Part shown: positions 7,835-16,734 of the stretch, piece after piece
Position numbering within the stretch: the stretch's first letter is position 1
Layout: every line of letters begins with the position of its first letter
Assembly (NCBI GenBank): GCA_014859655.1
Contig: JACUTT010000013.1
Location: 1 to 47,597, forward strand
Direction: 5' to 3'
DNA length: 47,597 bases
Origin: Campylobacterales bacterium
GTDB lineage: Bacteria > Campylobacterota > Campylobacteria > Campylobacterales > Sulfurimonadaceae
Notes under the pieces: generated by a model
Database searches by the model: none
What the model saw: only the letters and a program-made list of their open reading frames with translations
What the model was told of the DNA's origin: nothing
Program-made: the position numbers and the translations under genes

Positions 7835-8074
7835 ATGGTTGCTGAGTTTGTTGCAGGCTATGCGAGACTGATCGTTTCTCATCCAGAAGATGTGACAATA
7901 AACGTTCAGCAGAGTGAAGACTTTGCCGAGATCACGATCTATGCCAATCAGGCTGATGTAGGTAAACTCATCGGCAAAGAGGGCAAGATGATCGGTGCGA
8001 TCAAGACAGTCATCTCGGGTTGCAAGGCCAAAGATGGCTTGAGTTATCGAATCAATGTCGAACCAAAAAAATAG
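7835..8074 (+). CDS. khpA: KH-domain RNA-binding protein KhpA
   Basis: 79 residues forming a single KH domain, with the signature VGKLIGKEGKMIGAIKTVI (the GxxG loop is GKEG). KhpA-type proteins bind RNA, in some bacteria as a pair with KhpB. It starts two bases after the rpsP stop and overlaps rimM by 20 bases, so it is translated with the ribosomal block. Confidence 0.9.
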   Translation: MVAEFVAGYARLIVSHPEDVTINVQQSEDFAEITIYANQADVGKLIGKEGKMIGAIKTVISGCKAKDGLSYRINVEPKK

Positions 8075-8630
8075 TTCAAAGCCCGAGAAGGCAACTTCTC
8101 AGGGTGCAAACTCACGATTTCAAGTTGCCAAACTGGGCAAGGCTGTGGGGCTCGGCGGCGAGATGAAACTTCATCTCAAAACCGATTTTCCCGAACAGTT
8201 CAGAGCGGGTGTCTGCTTTGATACCAAACGCGGTGAACTTGAGATCGAGAGCTATAATCTTGAAAGAGATCTTGTCAAGTTTAAGGGCTATAATTCTGCC
8301 GAAGAGGCTAAAAAGTTGACCAATCTGGATCTTTTTAGCACTGAGGAGAAGACGCGCCGGGAAATTAAGCTTGAAAAGGGGCAGCATTTTTGGTTTGATA
8401 TCGTCGGTTCTTCTGTGTATGAGGGTGAACTCCTTCTGGGCAGAGTGATTGAGATCGAACGCTTGGGCATTACGGATTATCTGAAACTTGAAACCGATGA
8501 AGATCTGGTCTCAAAAAAGATGCCAAACTCATTTTTAATACCGTATCACGACAAGTTCGTCATTGAAGTGGACACAAAGGCTAAGATTATTAAAGTGCAG
8601 GGAGGATTTGATATCCTCCAAGCGAGCTGA
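8055..8630 (+). CDS. rimM: Ribosome maturation factor RimM
   Basis: 191 residues. RimM binds S19 and assists 30S head assembly. About 20 polar residues precede the first domain, which begins RFQVAKLGKAVGLGGEMKLH (family form G-x-x-x-x-x-H-G-x-x-G; histidine is replaced by leucine at the usual H-G position). The PRC-barrel half starts near QHFWFDIVGSSVYEGE and includes FLIPYHDKFVIEVD. The only in-frame ATG is at 8055, inside khpA, without a strong Shine-Dalgarno; coupling to khpA is likely. Confidence 0.9.
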   Translation: MSNQKNSSKPEKATSQGANSRFQVAKLGKAVGLGGEMKLHLKTDFPEQFRAGVCFDTKRGELEIESYNLERDLVKFKGYNSAEEAKKLTNLDLFSTEEKTRREIKLEKGQHFWFDIVGSSVYEGELLLGRVIEIERLGITDYLKLETDEDLVSKKMPNSFLIPYHDKFVIEVDTKAKIIKVQGGFDILQAS

Positions 8631-8660
8631 TGATCTTTAGTTTTACTAAAGAAGCCAAAC

Positions 8661-9359
8661 ATGAAGTTTAGCTTTGTGACACTCTTTCCCGATCTTGTCT
8701 CGGGATATTTTAATGACTCAATTTTGTCGCGTGCGATAGAAAAAGGTCTTCTGGAGATTGACTACGTCAACCCCAGAGACAAGAGCCAGGATAAATGGAA
8801 AAAGGTCGATGACACGGCAGTGGGCGGCGGCGCCGGAATGGTGATGACGCCCCAGCCTCTGTTTGATACCCTCTCGCTGCTGCAAGAGAGAGATGTGCAT
8901 ATCATCTTCGCAACACCCGTTGGCAAGCCGTTTAACCAAAACGATGCCAAACGTTTGGCGAAGAAGACGCATATCGCCTTTGTAAGCGGCCGCTACGAGG
9001 GAATTGATGAGCGTGTTATCGAGATGTTTGCCGATGAAGTATTTTCTATCGGCGATTATATCTTAACAGGCGGTGAGCTGCCCTCACTTGTGATGGCAGA
9101 TGCGATCAGCAGAAATGTCGAAGGGGTCCTTGGAAATCAAGGCTCCCTGGACGAAGAGAGCTTTGAAGGTTTCCTTTTGGAAGCACCTGCCTTTTCAAAA
9201 CCGCCTGATTATGAGAACAGGGTTGCACCATCAGAATATTTAAAGGGAAATCGTGCTAAAATTTCGGCACTAAAAATTCTCTTGTCTGAGTGCAAGACGA
9301 AATATTTTCGACCTGATCAGCTGAAAAAGTATCAACGAAGGAAAAAATATGAGAAATAA
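8661..9359 (+). CDS. trmD: tRNA (guanine37-N1)-methyltransferase
   Basis: 232 residues. SPOUT-class, trefoil-knotted enzyme that methylates G37 of tRNAs using S-adenosylmethionine and prevents +1 frameshifting. Visible motifs: [13 protein letters not shown] at the N-terminus, [24 protein letters not shown], and the SAM-binding [15 protein letters not shown]. It overlaps rplS by 11 bases. Confidence 0.97.
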   Translation: MKFSFVTLFPDLVSGYFNDSILSRAIEKGLLEIDYVNPRDKSQDKWKKVDDTAVGGGAGMVMTPQPLFDTLSLLQERDVHIIFATPVGKPFNQNDAKRLAKKTHIAFVSGRYEGIDERVIEMFADEVFSIGDYILTGGELPSLVMADAISRNVEGVLGNQGSLDEESFEGFLLEAPAFSKPPDYENRVAPSEYLKGNRAKISALKILLSECKTKYFRPDQLKKYQRRKKYEK

Positions 9360-9705
9360 ATATATCGACAATTTCGAAAATGCACAAATCTCTGCGAAAA
9401 CTATTCCAGATTTCCGTGCTGGTGACACTGTTCGTATCGCTGTAACTATTAAAGAGGGCGAAAAGACACGTGTTCAAAGTTATGAAGGTATGTGTATTGC
9501 TAAACGCGGTACAGGTACTGGAAAAACTATTACTGTTCGTAAAATCGGTGCAAACAGCATTGGTATCGAGCGTATTTTCCCTATCTACTCAGATAGCATC
9601 AACGAGATCCAGGTAGTACGTTGCGGACGTGTTCGTCGTGCAAAACTCTTCTACCTTCGTGAACTTAAAGGTAAAAAAGCAAGAATTAAAGAGCTTCGCC
9701 GCTAA
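9349..9705 (+). CDS. rplS: 50S ribosomal protein L19
   Basis: 118 residues, normal for bL19, located at the 30S-50S interface. Recognisable segments are [20 protein letters not shown] and [19 protein letters not shown], then [20 protein letters not shown] and the basic C-terminus. GAAGGA lies 7-12 bases upstream, inside trmD. Last gene of the block. Confidence 0.98.
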   Translation: MRNKYIDNFENAQISAKTIPDFRAGDTVRIAVTIKEGEKTRVQSYEGMCIAKRGTGTGKTITVRKIGANSIGIERIFPIYSDSINEIQVVRCGRVRRAKLFYLRELKGKKARIKELRR

Positions 9706-9724
9706 TTTGTTCTTCTTCATGCAT

Positions 9725-9740
9725 AGAGCATTCCTGCTCT
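9725..9740 (+). terminator. Hairpin after rplS
   Basis: AGAGCA pairs with TGCTCT across a TTCC loop, 20 bases after the rplS stop. No T run follows, so its strength as an intrinsic terminator is doubtful. Confidence 0.35.
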
Positions 9741-9825
9741 GTGTACCCCTCCTAGCTCGTCAACTCTCCTAATTTTTCAATCCAGTTAAAGCTTAAAATT
9801 TATACACCTCGTTGCGCTATTAGCC

Positions 9826-9831
9826 TATAAT
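9826..9831 (+). promoter_or_regulatory. -10 element of the decayed sensor gene
   Basis: TATAAT about 32 bases before the start codon of the broken gene that follows. Both it and an AGGAG ribosome binding site (9853-9857) remain intact. Confidence 0.5.
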
Positions 9832-9862
9832 TGTCTCACATTTTTAGATATTAGGAGAAATT

Positions 9863-10600
9863 ATGCAGCAGTTGATGAAGCTTTGTGAACAGAACAGACT
9901 CTGAGAGAGAAGTTTATTCTTTCGACACTGACACGGCTTAATTTTGAAGAGATAGAGCATATCAGAAGAAAACGCGACTATCTTATTACGAAAAAAAGCT
10001 GCACAGGCGCTATTTTCTTAGCGACCCCTACATCTTCAGCGCAACAGGAAATCTCTGTATCGCCGTGATCTATAAGCACAATGAGGGCTATCTCTTTCTT
10101 GACTTTAGACTCCGCTCCTTGCTTGAGCGTTTTCATATGACCAAAGCCAATACAGGATTTCGCAAGCTTAGCCGTTTCGCCTATTTTCTCATTGGAGGTG
10201 GGCTGCTGGCTTTTGGGCTCTTTGTCGCGATATACGGTCTTGCCTCATTTGCACTCTATCTTGTTTCGGAGGCGAAAATGGATCTAGAGGTTTTTTTTAA
10301 GCCTGTTATTGCGCTGACTCTGGGTCTGGCCGTCTTTGATCTTGGTAAAACGATTTACGAGCAGGAGGTCCTGCCCAAGACACAGAATGTCTCCGACGGC
10401 TTCAACTCAAAGAGCCTGATCACTTTCATGTCTTCTATCATGATCGCTCTACTGATCGAAGCCCTGCTCATCGTTTTCAAGATCCCTATCAATAATTAAC
10501 AGGAACTTCCCTATGCGGCCGTACTGATTGCGCTATAGCACTGCTTATTTTTGTCTTCGGACGTTTTGCCATCAAAGAAAAAACTGCGCCAAAAAACTAA
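9863..10600 (+). pseudogene. Decayed PDC-sensor-like membrane protein gene
   Basis: One protein can be followed through all three frames. It starts at the ATG at 9863 (AGGAG upstream) and reads MQQLMKLCEQNR. It shifts frame at about 9897 into LREKFILSTLTRLNFEEIEH and on to KRDYLITKK. It shifts again in a seven-A run near 9990; one more A would give KKKLHRRYFLSDPYIFSATG, then NLCIAVIYKHNEGYLFLDF. The part from 10065 stays open to 10499 and carries two or three membrane helices. After the TAA at 10497-10499 the same frame continues as LPYAAVLIA, and a further shift gives ALLIFVFGRFAIKEKTAPKN. The sensor-like N-terminus resembles Campylobacterota PDC-sensor proteins, as remembered rather than searched. 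Sequencing error could explain single shifts, but four lesions suggest real decay. Confidence 0.7.
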
Positions 10601-10642
10601 AAAGGACTCTGTGCGGCCCTTAAAGGACTAATAAAAATCAAA

Positions 10643-10648
10643 TATAAT
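10643..10648 (+). promoter_or_regulatory. -10 element upstream of moaA
   Basis: TATAAT in AAATATAATTAC, about 92 bases before moaA. The long AT-rich leader after it has no recognised fold. Confidence 0.4.
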
Positions 10649-10739
10649 TACAGATACAATATAAGGACTAATTCTATTTGGTTACTCTTTCAAAAATTAA
10701 AATATTAAATAGTTATTGCGTTAATAGACAGGATAAAGT

Positions 10740-11705
10740 ATGCTAGTTGATAGTTACGGCCGAACGGTTGATTATTTGCGCGTTTCGGTGACGGAAAGAT
10801 GCAATTTCAGATGTCAATATTGCATGCCGGAGAAGCCCTTCACCTGGGTTCCAAAAGAGAACCTGCTCAGCTTTGAAGAGCTGTTTTTGTTTATGAAAGT
10901 CGCCATTGACGAGGGTGTGAAAAAGATTCGCATCACGGGCGGAGAGCCCCTTCTTCGCGAAGATCTTGACAAGTTCATCAAGATGATCTACGATTATTGC
11001 CCCAGTGTAGATCTGGCTATGACGACAAACGCCTATCTCCTAAAGGGCGCGGCGCAAAAGCTTAAAGACGCCGGACTGAAGCGCATCAATATCTCCGTCG
11101 ACAGCCTTATTCCCGATGTGGCGGAAAAGATCGCCCAGAAAGATGTCTTGAAAAAGGTCTTGGAAGGGCTGGAAGAGGCACTGGCTGTCGGTTTGAAGGT
11201 CAAGGCGAATATGGTCCCGATGGTGGGCATGAATGAGAATGAGATCTTGGATGTGATGGAGTTTTGCAAGCTCAGAGACATTTCTGTGCGCTACATCGAG
11301 TATATGGAAAACACCCACGCTGCCGTAGATATCAAAGGGATGAAAAGCGATGAACTCTTAGCTCTTATCGGCGAAAAGTACAGCTTTACGGACGAGGGTT
11401 TTGACGCGGCTTCCCCCTCCCACTACTACCGCTGTGACGATGGCTACCGTTTTGGTATTATCGAGCCTTATAAGGATGATTTTTGCAAGAAGTGCAACCG
11501 TATCCGTCTGACGGCAGAGGGCGATCTTATCCCCTGCCTCTATTTTGACGAGGCGATGAGTATCCACGACGCAGTTAAGCGCGGCGATATCAAAGAGGCC
11601 GCCCTGGTACTTAAAGAGGTAATCCGCACCAAACCGGAAAAAAACCGCTGGTCAGAAGAGGACGGGGAGTCTTCCACGCGTGCCTTTTATGAGACGGGCG
11701 GCTGA
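10740..11705 (+). CDS. moaA: GTP 3',8-cyclase MoaA
   Basis: 321 residues. Radical SAM enzyme that, with MoaC, converts GTP to cyclic pyranopterin monophosphate, the first step of molybdopterin synthesis. The N-terminal cluster motif is CNFRCQYC (CX3CX2C). ITGGEPLLR follows. The second 4Fe-4S site is [19 protein letters not shown] (CX2CX13C). The protein ends in GG, as required for MoaA activity. The TGA overlaps the queE ATG. Its product supports the molybdoenzyme at 22653. Confidence 0.96.
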   Translation: MLVDSYGRTVDYLRVSVTERCNFRCQYCMPEKPFTWVPKENLLSFEELFLFMKVAIDEGVKKIRITGGEPLLREDLDKFIKMIYDYCPSVDLAMTTNAYLLKGAAQKLKDAGLKRINISVDSLIPDVAEKIAQKDVLKKVLEGLEEALAVGLKVKANMVPMVGMNENEILDVMEFCKLRDISVRYIEYMENTHAAVDIKGMKSDELLALIGEKYSFTDEGFDAASPSHYYRCDDGYRFGIIEPYKDDFCKKCNRIRLTAEGDLIPCLYFDEAMSIHDAVKRGDIKEAALVLKEVIRTKPEKNRWSEEDGESSTRAFYETGG

Positions 11706-12463
11706 TGATCTATCTTGTCGAGCACTTTTATTCGATACAGGGTGAGGGAAAGTATCTTGGAACCCCCTCTCTCTTCTTCCGTTTCGGCGGCTGCAACATG
11801 AAGTGTGAGGGTTTCGGATGTACCGAGACCTCTGCTTTAGGCGTACAGGTCGTCGGATGCGATACGGTCTATGCCGTGGACAAAAAACATTTCGGTTCGA
11901 CATGGCAAGAGATAGACTCGCTTGATGAACTGGCGAAGATCTATCACTCCTATACGCTTCCGATCAAGGCCGATATTGTCTTGACGGGAGGCGAGCCTCT
12001 GATCTATGCCGATAACGGGCTCTTTGTCTCTTTTATCGAGTTTTTGCAGGGCAAGGGGCACCGGGTCACTTTCGAGACAAACGGGGCGATAAATGTAGAT
12101 TTTGAGAAGCATCGGGTCTATCAGCGCTGCGTTTTCGCACTCTCCGTCAAGCTCTCTAACAGCGGCGAACCCTTTAGTAAGCGCATCAATCCCGAAGCGA
12201 TCCAAAATATCGCGGCCTGCGCGCAAGACGCTTTTTTTAAGTTCACCGTAGACAAGGACTCCTTGATATCGGGCATCAATGAGGAGATCAAAGAGATCAT
12301 AAAGTTCGCCCCCTCCATATCTGTCTACTGCATGCCCAAAGGCGGGAGCAAAGCGGAGTTGGAGTATCATAGCGAAGCCGTGATAGAGTACTGCAAGCGT
12401 AAAGGATACGTCTACAGCGACAGACTTCATATCCGTCTGTGGGACCAGAACAAGGGCGTTTAG
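11705..12463 (+). CDS. queE: 7-carboxy-7-deazaguanine synthase QueE (expanded cluster motif)
   Basis: 252 residues. Radical SAM enzyme converting 6-carboxytetrahydropterin to 7-carboxy-7-deazaguanine on the way to queuosine. The N-terminus (FYSIQGEGKYLGTPSLFFRF) and LTGGEPLIY are typical. The cluster cysteines are unusual: CNMKC gives the first two, and the Cys of the family-typical CDTVYA is 17 residues farther on, with one more Cys (GFGC) in the insert. The overall motif is therefore read as CX3CX17C. I recall similar inserts in other Campylobacterota. Adjacent queD supports the assignment. It overlaps moaA by one base. Confidence 0.85.
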   Translation: MIYLVEHFYSIQGEGKYLGTPSLFFRFGGCNMKCEGFGCTETSALGVQVVGCDTVYAVDKKHFGSTWQEIDSLDELAKIYHSYTLPIKADIVLTGGEPLIYADNGLFVSFIEFLQGKGHRVTFETNGAINVDFEKHRVYQRCVFALSVKLSNSGEPFSKRINPEAIQNIAACAQDAFFKFTVDKDSLISGINEEIKEIIKFAPSISVYCMPKGGSKAELEYHSEAVIEYCKRKGYVYSDRLHIRLWDQNKGV

Positions 12464-12483
12464 ATGCCCGCAAGGAAGAGCCT

Positions 12484-13065
12484 ATGATCATCAGAAAAAT
12501 GTTTAAATTTGAAAATGCCCACATCGTTCGGGGCTGCTCTTCGCAGCGTTGCCGTGCCTCGATCCACGGGCACTCCTATAAGATCGAGCTGCTTTTTGAA
12601 TCCAACTTTTTGGACCACGGGCAGATGGTTTTTGATTTTGGCCTGATGAAGCAGTCGATCAAAGACCTGATCGACTCTTTTGATCATGCGGTCGCCCTGT
12701 GGGACGGTGACGAGGCGGGTTATATTGAAGATATGAAAAAACATTCGCAGCGCTGGGTACAGCTCCCCGTCTCTCCCTCGGCAGAACAGTTCTCGCGGGT
12801 GATCTTTGTTTTGGTCGACACGATGCTCGCCTGCACCAAGATGATCAACGGCGAAAAAGAGGTTTCCCTGCACTCTGTCATCGTACATGAGACTGACACG
12901 GGCTATGCCCAGGGTTTCCGTGAAGATGCCTACAGCGAAAAGATGGGGCGAATTGATCCCGAAGCAATTCTCTTTTCAGAAGCGGTTAAAACGGACTGGC
13001 ATGATGCGCAGTTGTGGGAGAAGGTCCTTAGAGGAACGGTGTTTATCAACCCGCAGAAGGTCTAA
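12484..13065 (+). CDS. queD: 6-carboxy-5,6,7,8-tetrahydropterin synthase QueD
   Basis: About 193 residues, longer than the usual 120-140. Converts dihydroneopterin triphosphate to 6-carboxytetrahydropterin, the substrate of QueE. Zinc and catalytic residues are visible in FENAHIVRGCSSQRC, the HGHSY motif, and FDHAVAL. The extra length is in the central and C-terminal parts (GYIEDMKKHSQRWVQL and the segment after HETDTGYAQGF). The ATG at 12484 has AAGGA 7 bases upstream. It converges on moeA, overlapping by 4 bases. Confidence 0.88.
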   Translation: MIIRKMFKFENAHIVRGCSSQRCRASIHGHSYKIELLFESNFLDHGQMVFDFGLMKQSIKDLIDSFDHAVALWDGDEAGYIEDMKKHSQRWVQLPVSPSAEQFSRVIFVLVDTMLACTKMINGEKEVSLHSVIVHETDTGYAQGFREDAYSEKMGRIDPEAILFSEAVKTDWHDAQLWEKVLRGTVFINPQKV

Positions 13066-14291
13066 AGAGCCTGGGTGATTAGTGCGCGCTTTTCGAGCGT
13101 GCAAAGTTGCCATTTGGTCGGCAAAAGCAAGACTGTCTGATCTTTTTTTATTTTACTGACATGATCGTCAGTGATCATCAGGGCATTGGATTGTGCCAGC
13201 GGAGAGATCATTCCGGGGCTTCTTTTTGCAATGGGCTCAAAAAACTCTCCGTCATAAAAGCCGGGAACGACCGTGTAGTTACCTGCGCGCTGTGAAAAAT
13301 CCTCTTTCATCTTTGCTTTAAAGGTCCCGATGTAGGGGTGTCGTGCATTATGGAGTTTGAGGATGATGCTTTGGCCAAAGAGCTCGAAGTTGATTGCGGC
13401 AGCCAGAGGGTTTCCGGGCAGATTGAGCACGTAGGTCTTGCCGATGCGTCCGAAGGTTGTCGGTTTTCCGGGCTTGATATTGACCTTGCTAAAACAGGCC
13501 TCATACTCAAATGCGCTAAAGGCTTCCTTAGTAAAATCCGCGTCCCCCACGCTTACTCCGCCCGAGGTGATGATGAGATCGCTCCCCTCCAAGGCAGAGG
13601 CAATATGTGCTTTGATGTCTTCTAGGGTGTCTTCCGCCGTTCCGATAAAGACAACATCGCATCCCAGCTCTTTGGAGCGGGCCAGAAAGGTAGGCGAGTT
13701 GGTGTTGTAGATCTGATGTTCCTGTACCTGTTCGAAGTGCATTTTCAGCTCTTTGCCCGAGGCAAAAACGGCAACGCGAGGGCGTTTGGTTACATAGACA
13801 TGGGAGATCCCCTGCGAGGCGAGCAGGGTGATATGGTGGGCATGGAGCTTAATGCCTGATCTTAAAAGTGTGTCGCCGCAGCGTATGTCTTCGCCGGCAT
13901 AACGGATATGCTGCTCTTTTTTTATGCAAGAAGGAAGCAAAATGACATTTTCACTGAGGGTTTCGATCTCTTCTATAGGGACCACTGCATCCGCACCTAG
14001 AGGAAGACGTGCACCCGTCATGATCTTAAGTGCACATCCCTGAGAGAGAAGAGCGTCCGAGTCATCTCCGGCAAAGATCGTCTCACCGACAAGAAGCTCT
14101 TTGCCGGCGTCATCATACTTGATAGCGTACCCGTCCATAGCAGAGTTGTTGAAAGGTGGAAGGTTATAAACAGCGGTGACGTCATTACAGAGGATGCGGC
14201 CCAAAGACTCTTCAAGTGAGACGATTTCAGCGTGCAGGGGTTTAACCCATTCGTCGATCAGTCTCAGCGCGTCTTCGATTAAGATAGCCAT
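13062..14291 (-). CDS. moeA: Molybdopterin molybdenumtransferase MoeA
   Basis: 409 residues, full length. Inserts molybdate into adenylylated molybdopterin to give active cofactor. Recognisable parts are NNSAMDGYAI near residue 48, IMTGARLPLGADAVVP, ITSGGVSVGDADFTKEAF (the MPT-binding region), GKPTTFG and LPGNPLAA. Oriented against queD with a 4-base overlap at the stops. With moaA nearby, this is a small cofactor locus. Confidence 0.96.
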   Translation of the reverse strand: MAILIEDALRLIDEWVKPLHAEIVSLEESLGRILCNDVTAVYNLPPFNNSAMDGYAIKYDDAGKELLVGETIFAGDDSDALLSQGCALKIMTGARLPLGADAVVPIEEIETLSENVILLPSCIKKEQHIRYAGEDIRCGDTLLRSGIKLHAHHITLLASQGISHVYVTKRPRVAVFASGKELKMHFEQVQEHQIYNTNSPTFLARSKELGCDVVFIGTAEDTLEDIKAHIASALEGSDLIITSGGVSVGDADFTKEAFSAFEYEACFSKVNIKPGKPTTFGRIGKTYVLNLPGNPLAAAINFELFGQSIILKLHNARHPYIGTFKAKMKEDFSQRAGNYTVVPGFYDGEFFEPIAKRSPGMISPLAQSNALMITDDHVSKIKKDQTVLLLPTKWQLCTLEKRALITQAL

Positions 14292-14377
14292 GATATCCCC
14301 TTTTGTATAGGGTGTATTATAAGCAAGTTAGGGTAAAATTTAACTTTGAGGCAGCTGGATAAACTAAGGATTTTTAT

Positions 14378-14791
14378 ATGGATAAAATGTATGCAATGAG
14401 TTTAGATATTCATCTTTATTCTGTTGGTGCGCTGATGCTTATGATGCTGCTCATGATGGCCTTGCACAAAAGCAAGCGCGATCTAGACACGCTTGTCAAA
14501 ACGATACAGGGCGTGATGATCGTGTACCTGTGCTTGTTGGCCTTTGTCATCTTGACGGGTGCGATCATGATGGCAGTTCAACATTTGAGCCTAACGCCGG
14601 CCAATCTCTTGATGACGGCTGCTGCTGTTATCGTTGTGGCACTTGAGATTAAACGCAACAAGGCCCTGGCAAAAACGATAAAGTCCAGGCAGATGGGAGC
14701 AGATACCTACAAAAGAGTCGCCTTTAGGTATTATCTGATTGAGCTCATACTCTTTGTCGGCGTGTGGACATTTGCCGCGATGGCATACTGA
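14378..14791 (+). CDS. Conserved small integral membrane protein
   Basis: 137 residues with four hydrophobic segments (about 14-28, 45-67, 77-92, 115-135) separated by short basic loops such as HKSKRDLD and EIKRNKALAKTIKSRQ. I do not recognise a domain of known function. It sits three bases before rsmE; a membrane protein holds the equivalent place in Campylobacter as I remember it. The basic loops suggest that both the long loops face the cytoplasm. Confidence 0.65.
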   Translation: MDKMYAMSLDIHLYSVGALMLMMLLMMALHKSKRDLDTLVKTIQGVMIVYLCLLAFVILTGAIMMAVQHLSLTPANLLMTAAAVIVVALEIKRNKALAKTIKSRQMGADTYKRVAFRYYLIELILFVGVWTFAAMAY

Positions 14792-14794
14792 TCT

Positions 14795-15466
14795 ATGCAG
14801 TATCTGTTTCATGAAGACGCAGGAAGTGCGCAGTTTTGGATAAAGGGCGAAGCGTACAAGTATCTCTTTAAAGTGCGCCGCCATAGCACGGGAGATACCC
14901 TTTATTTTAGAAACAAGGGCAAAAGCGAAGAGCTGCATGCCTACAGGGTTGTCTCACTTGAGGGCAGGACCGCGCTTTTGGAGCTTCTTCTCAGCGAAAG
15001 CAGGGCGGTAAAGGCGTCAAAATATCTTCATATCGCATGGTGCGTGGTGGATCCCAAGTCGGTCGAAAAGGTCCTGCCCAGCCTGAACGAGATAGGCGTG
15101 GCAAAGATCAGTTTTATCTACTGCGAACGCAGCCAGAAGAATTTCAAGAGCGACCTTGCACGCTACGAACGCATCACAGAGAGTTCCTCTCAGCAGTGCG
15201 GACGAAGTGAAGAGATGGCCTTCGAGGTCTACAAGAGTCTGGATTCTTTTTTGAGTGCACACCCCGAAACGGTGGTGCTTGACTTTTGCGACAAGGTGCT
15301 TGGCTGTGACGAGCAGATCTCGACGGTTCTGATCGGCTGCGAGGGCGGTTTCAGCGAAAAAGAGCGTAAAAGACTCGAGGCTTTTAAACGCTTCCGCCTC
15401 GATACGCCGATGATACTGCGTTCGGAGTCGGCAGTGATAGGGATCGCTTCAAAGCTCTTGATCTAA
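14795..15466 (+). CDS. rsmE: 16S rRNA (uracil1498-N3)-methyltransferase
   Basis: 223 residues, slightly short of the family. SPOUT methyltransferase acting on U1498 in the 30S decoding region. The N-terminal PUA-like part runs to about residue 70. The C-terminal knot has PSLNEIGVAKISFIYCERSQK, SSQQCGRSE, LIGCEGGFSEKER and LRSESAVIGI, typical of RsmE (usual form IGPEGG and LRTETA). It follows the membrane protein by three bases. Confidence 0.92.
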   Translation: MQYLFHEDAGSAQFWIKGEAYKYLFKVRRHSTGDTLYFRNKGKSEELHAYRVVSLEGRTALLELLLSESRAVKASKYLHIAWCVVDPKSVEKVLPSLNEIGVAKISFIYCERSQKNFKSDLARYERITESSSQQCGRSEEMAFEVYKSLDSFLSAHPETVVLDFCDKVLGCDEQISTVLIGCEGGFSEKERKRLEAFKRFRLDTPMILRSESAVIGIASKLLI

Positions 15467-15492
15467 TACTTTTCTCTTTTGTAAAGAGCATG

Positions 15493-15521
15493 TTGAAAAT
15501 AAAGATTTGTTTGGCTATAAT
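15493..15521 (+). promoter_or_regulatory. Promoter of rpmE
   Basis: TTGAAA at 15493-15498 and TATAAT at 15516-15521 are 17 bases apart, the cleanest -35/-10 pair in the window. It would start transcription near 15528 and give rpmE a leader of about 80 bases. Confidence 0.7.
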
Positions 15522-15533
15522 CCCGTCCATAAT

Positions 15534-15555
15534 AAATCCGCACCCGTACGGATTT
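15534..15555 (+). promoter_or_regulatory. Hairpin in the rpmE leader
   Basis: AAATCCG at 15534-15540 pairs with CGGATTT at 15549-15555 around CACCCGTA. It lies at the start of the predicted transcript and is followed by eight A, so it is not a terminator on this strand. It may be a site for autogenous control by L31, as known in Escherichia coli for a different structure. Confidence 0.4.
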
Positions 15556-15606
15556 AAAAAAAATATACCAAGGGCTGTACTTCGACACCCTTATAAGGAA
15601 AGATAG

Positions 15607-15807
15607 ATGAAAAAAGATATCCACCCAGACGTATTCGTTTGCAGTGTAACTTGTGCATGTGGAAACACATTCGAGACTAAGAGTGTCAAAGAGACTATCC
15701 GTGTTGAGATCTGTAACGAATGTCACCCATTCTTTACCGGTTCTGAGCGCATGGTAGATACAGCTGGACGTATTGATAAATTCAAGAAACGTTACAACAT
15801 CGACTAA
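15607..15807 (+). CDS. rpmE: 50S ribosomal protein L31 (zinc-binding form)
   Basis: 66 residues. It starts MKKDIHPD. Four Cys are placed as in the C+ form: CSVTCACGN and then [10 protein letters not shown]. Cys-containing L31 binds zinc and is the paralogue replaced by a Cys-free form under zinc limitation in other bacteria; no Cys-free copy is seen here. AAGGAA lies 8-13 bases before the ATG. Confidence 0.97.
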   Translation: MKKDIHPDVFVCSVTCACGNTFETKSVKETIRVEICNECHPFFTGSERMVDTAGRIDKFKKRYNID

Positions 15808-15836
15808 ACTTCTCGATAGTCTATCTGTCGTGATTC

Positions 15837-15862
15837 AGCAAAAGGGTTCAGGCCGTTTTGCT
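15837..15862 (+). terminator. Probable terminator after rpmE
   Basis: AGCAAAA pairs with TTTTGCT, with an inner GG/CC pair after one mismatch, and a loop of six. CTTTGCTTCTCTTTC follows, which is T-rich but interrupted. Confidence 0.4.
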
Positions 15863-15918
15863 CTTTGCTTCTCTTTCTTCATCCATACCACCAAATCCCA
15901 TCAATTAAGATTGCTCAT

Positions 15919-16734
15919 ATGCTGACACTTGTACCCACACCCATAGGAAATATTGCCGATATCTCTCTTCGCGCCATGGATGCTTTAAGCAAGGCGGATG
16001 TCCTTCTCTGTGAAGATACCCGCGTGACGAAAAAGCTTCTCAATATCCTCAAAGAGCGCTATAGCCTGGAGCGAAAAGAGCAGCGCTTCATCTCCTTGCA
16101 TTCGCACAACGAACAGGCCTTCATCGACAAGATAGAGCCTTCCTTTTTTGATGAGGATGTGGTTTATGTCTCAGATGCGGGAATGCCCGGTATCAGTGAT
16201 CCGGGACAGCTTCTGGTCAGGTACTGCCAGGACAAGGGAATAAGCTACGACATCTTGCCCGGTGCGAATGCCCTTTTGACGGCCTTTGTCGCCAGCGGAT
16301 TCGTAAATACACAGATGCTCTTTTTCGGTTTTTTGCCGCACAAGGGAAAAGAGCGTGCGACTGCCCTTCAGGGAGCGCTTCACAACGGGTTTACAACGGT
16401 CTTGTATGAGGCCCCGCACCGCCTTGAAAAACTCCTTAAAGAGCTCTGTGACGAGGTGCCAAAACGCAGGATCTTTTTGGCAAAAGAGCTGACCAAAAAG
16501 TACCAAAAATACTTTTTTGCTTCTGCTGATGAGATTGAACAGCAGATCTCAAAAGAGATGATCAAAGGAGAGTGGGTGGTCGTGATCGAATCCGCTCCCG
16601 CGCGCGCGAGCGCTTTGAGTGAAAAAGATATTCTTGAGCTGGAGATCCCTAAAAAGTCTGCCGCAAAGCTGATCTCAAAAATAACAGGCGAAAATACCAA
16701 GGCCTGCTATCAGCGTCTTCTGGAACTTGAATAA
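15919..16734 (+). CDS. rsmI: 16S rRNA (cytidine1402-2'-O)-methyltransferase
   Basis: About 271 residues. Tetrapyrrole-methylase-fold enzyme that methylates the ribose of C1402 in 16S rRNA. It begins MLTLVPTPIGNIADISLRA, the standard RsmI start; the frame is open to 15865 but those upstream residues are not family-like. Further motifs: CEDTRVTKKLL, SDAGMPGISDPG, DILPGANALLTA, and FGFLPHKGKER. No strong Shine-Dalgarno precedes the ATG. Confidence 0.93.
   Translation: MLTLVPTPIGNIADISLRAMDALSKADVLLCEDTRVTKKLLNILKERYSLERKEQRFISLHSHNEQAFIDKIEPSFFDEDVVYVSDAGMPGISDPGQLLVRYCQDKGISYDILPGANALLTAFVASGFVNTQMLFFGFLPHKGKERATALQGALHNGFTTVLYEAPHRLEKLLKELCDEVPKRRIFLAKELTKKYQKYFFASADEIEQQISKEMIKGEWVVVIESAPARASALSEKDILELEIPKKSAAKLISKITGENTKACYQRLLELE

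Noticed and set aside
9985-10000. Programmed frameshifting at the A7 run
   Set aside because: Other lesions upstream and downstream (shift near 9897, stop at 10497, shift near 10537) make regulated frameshifting an insufficient explanation.
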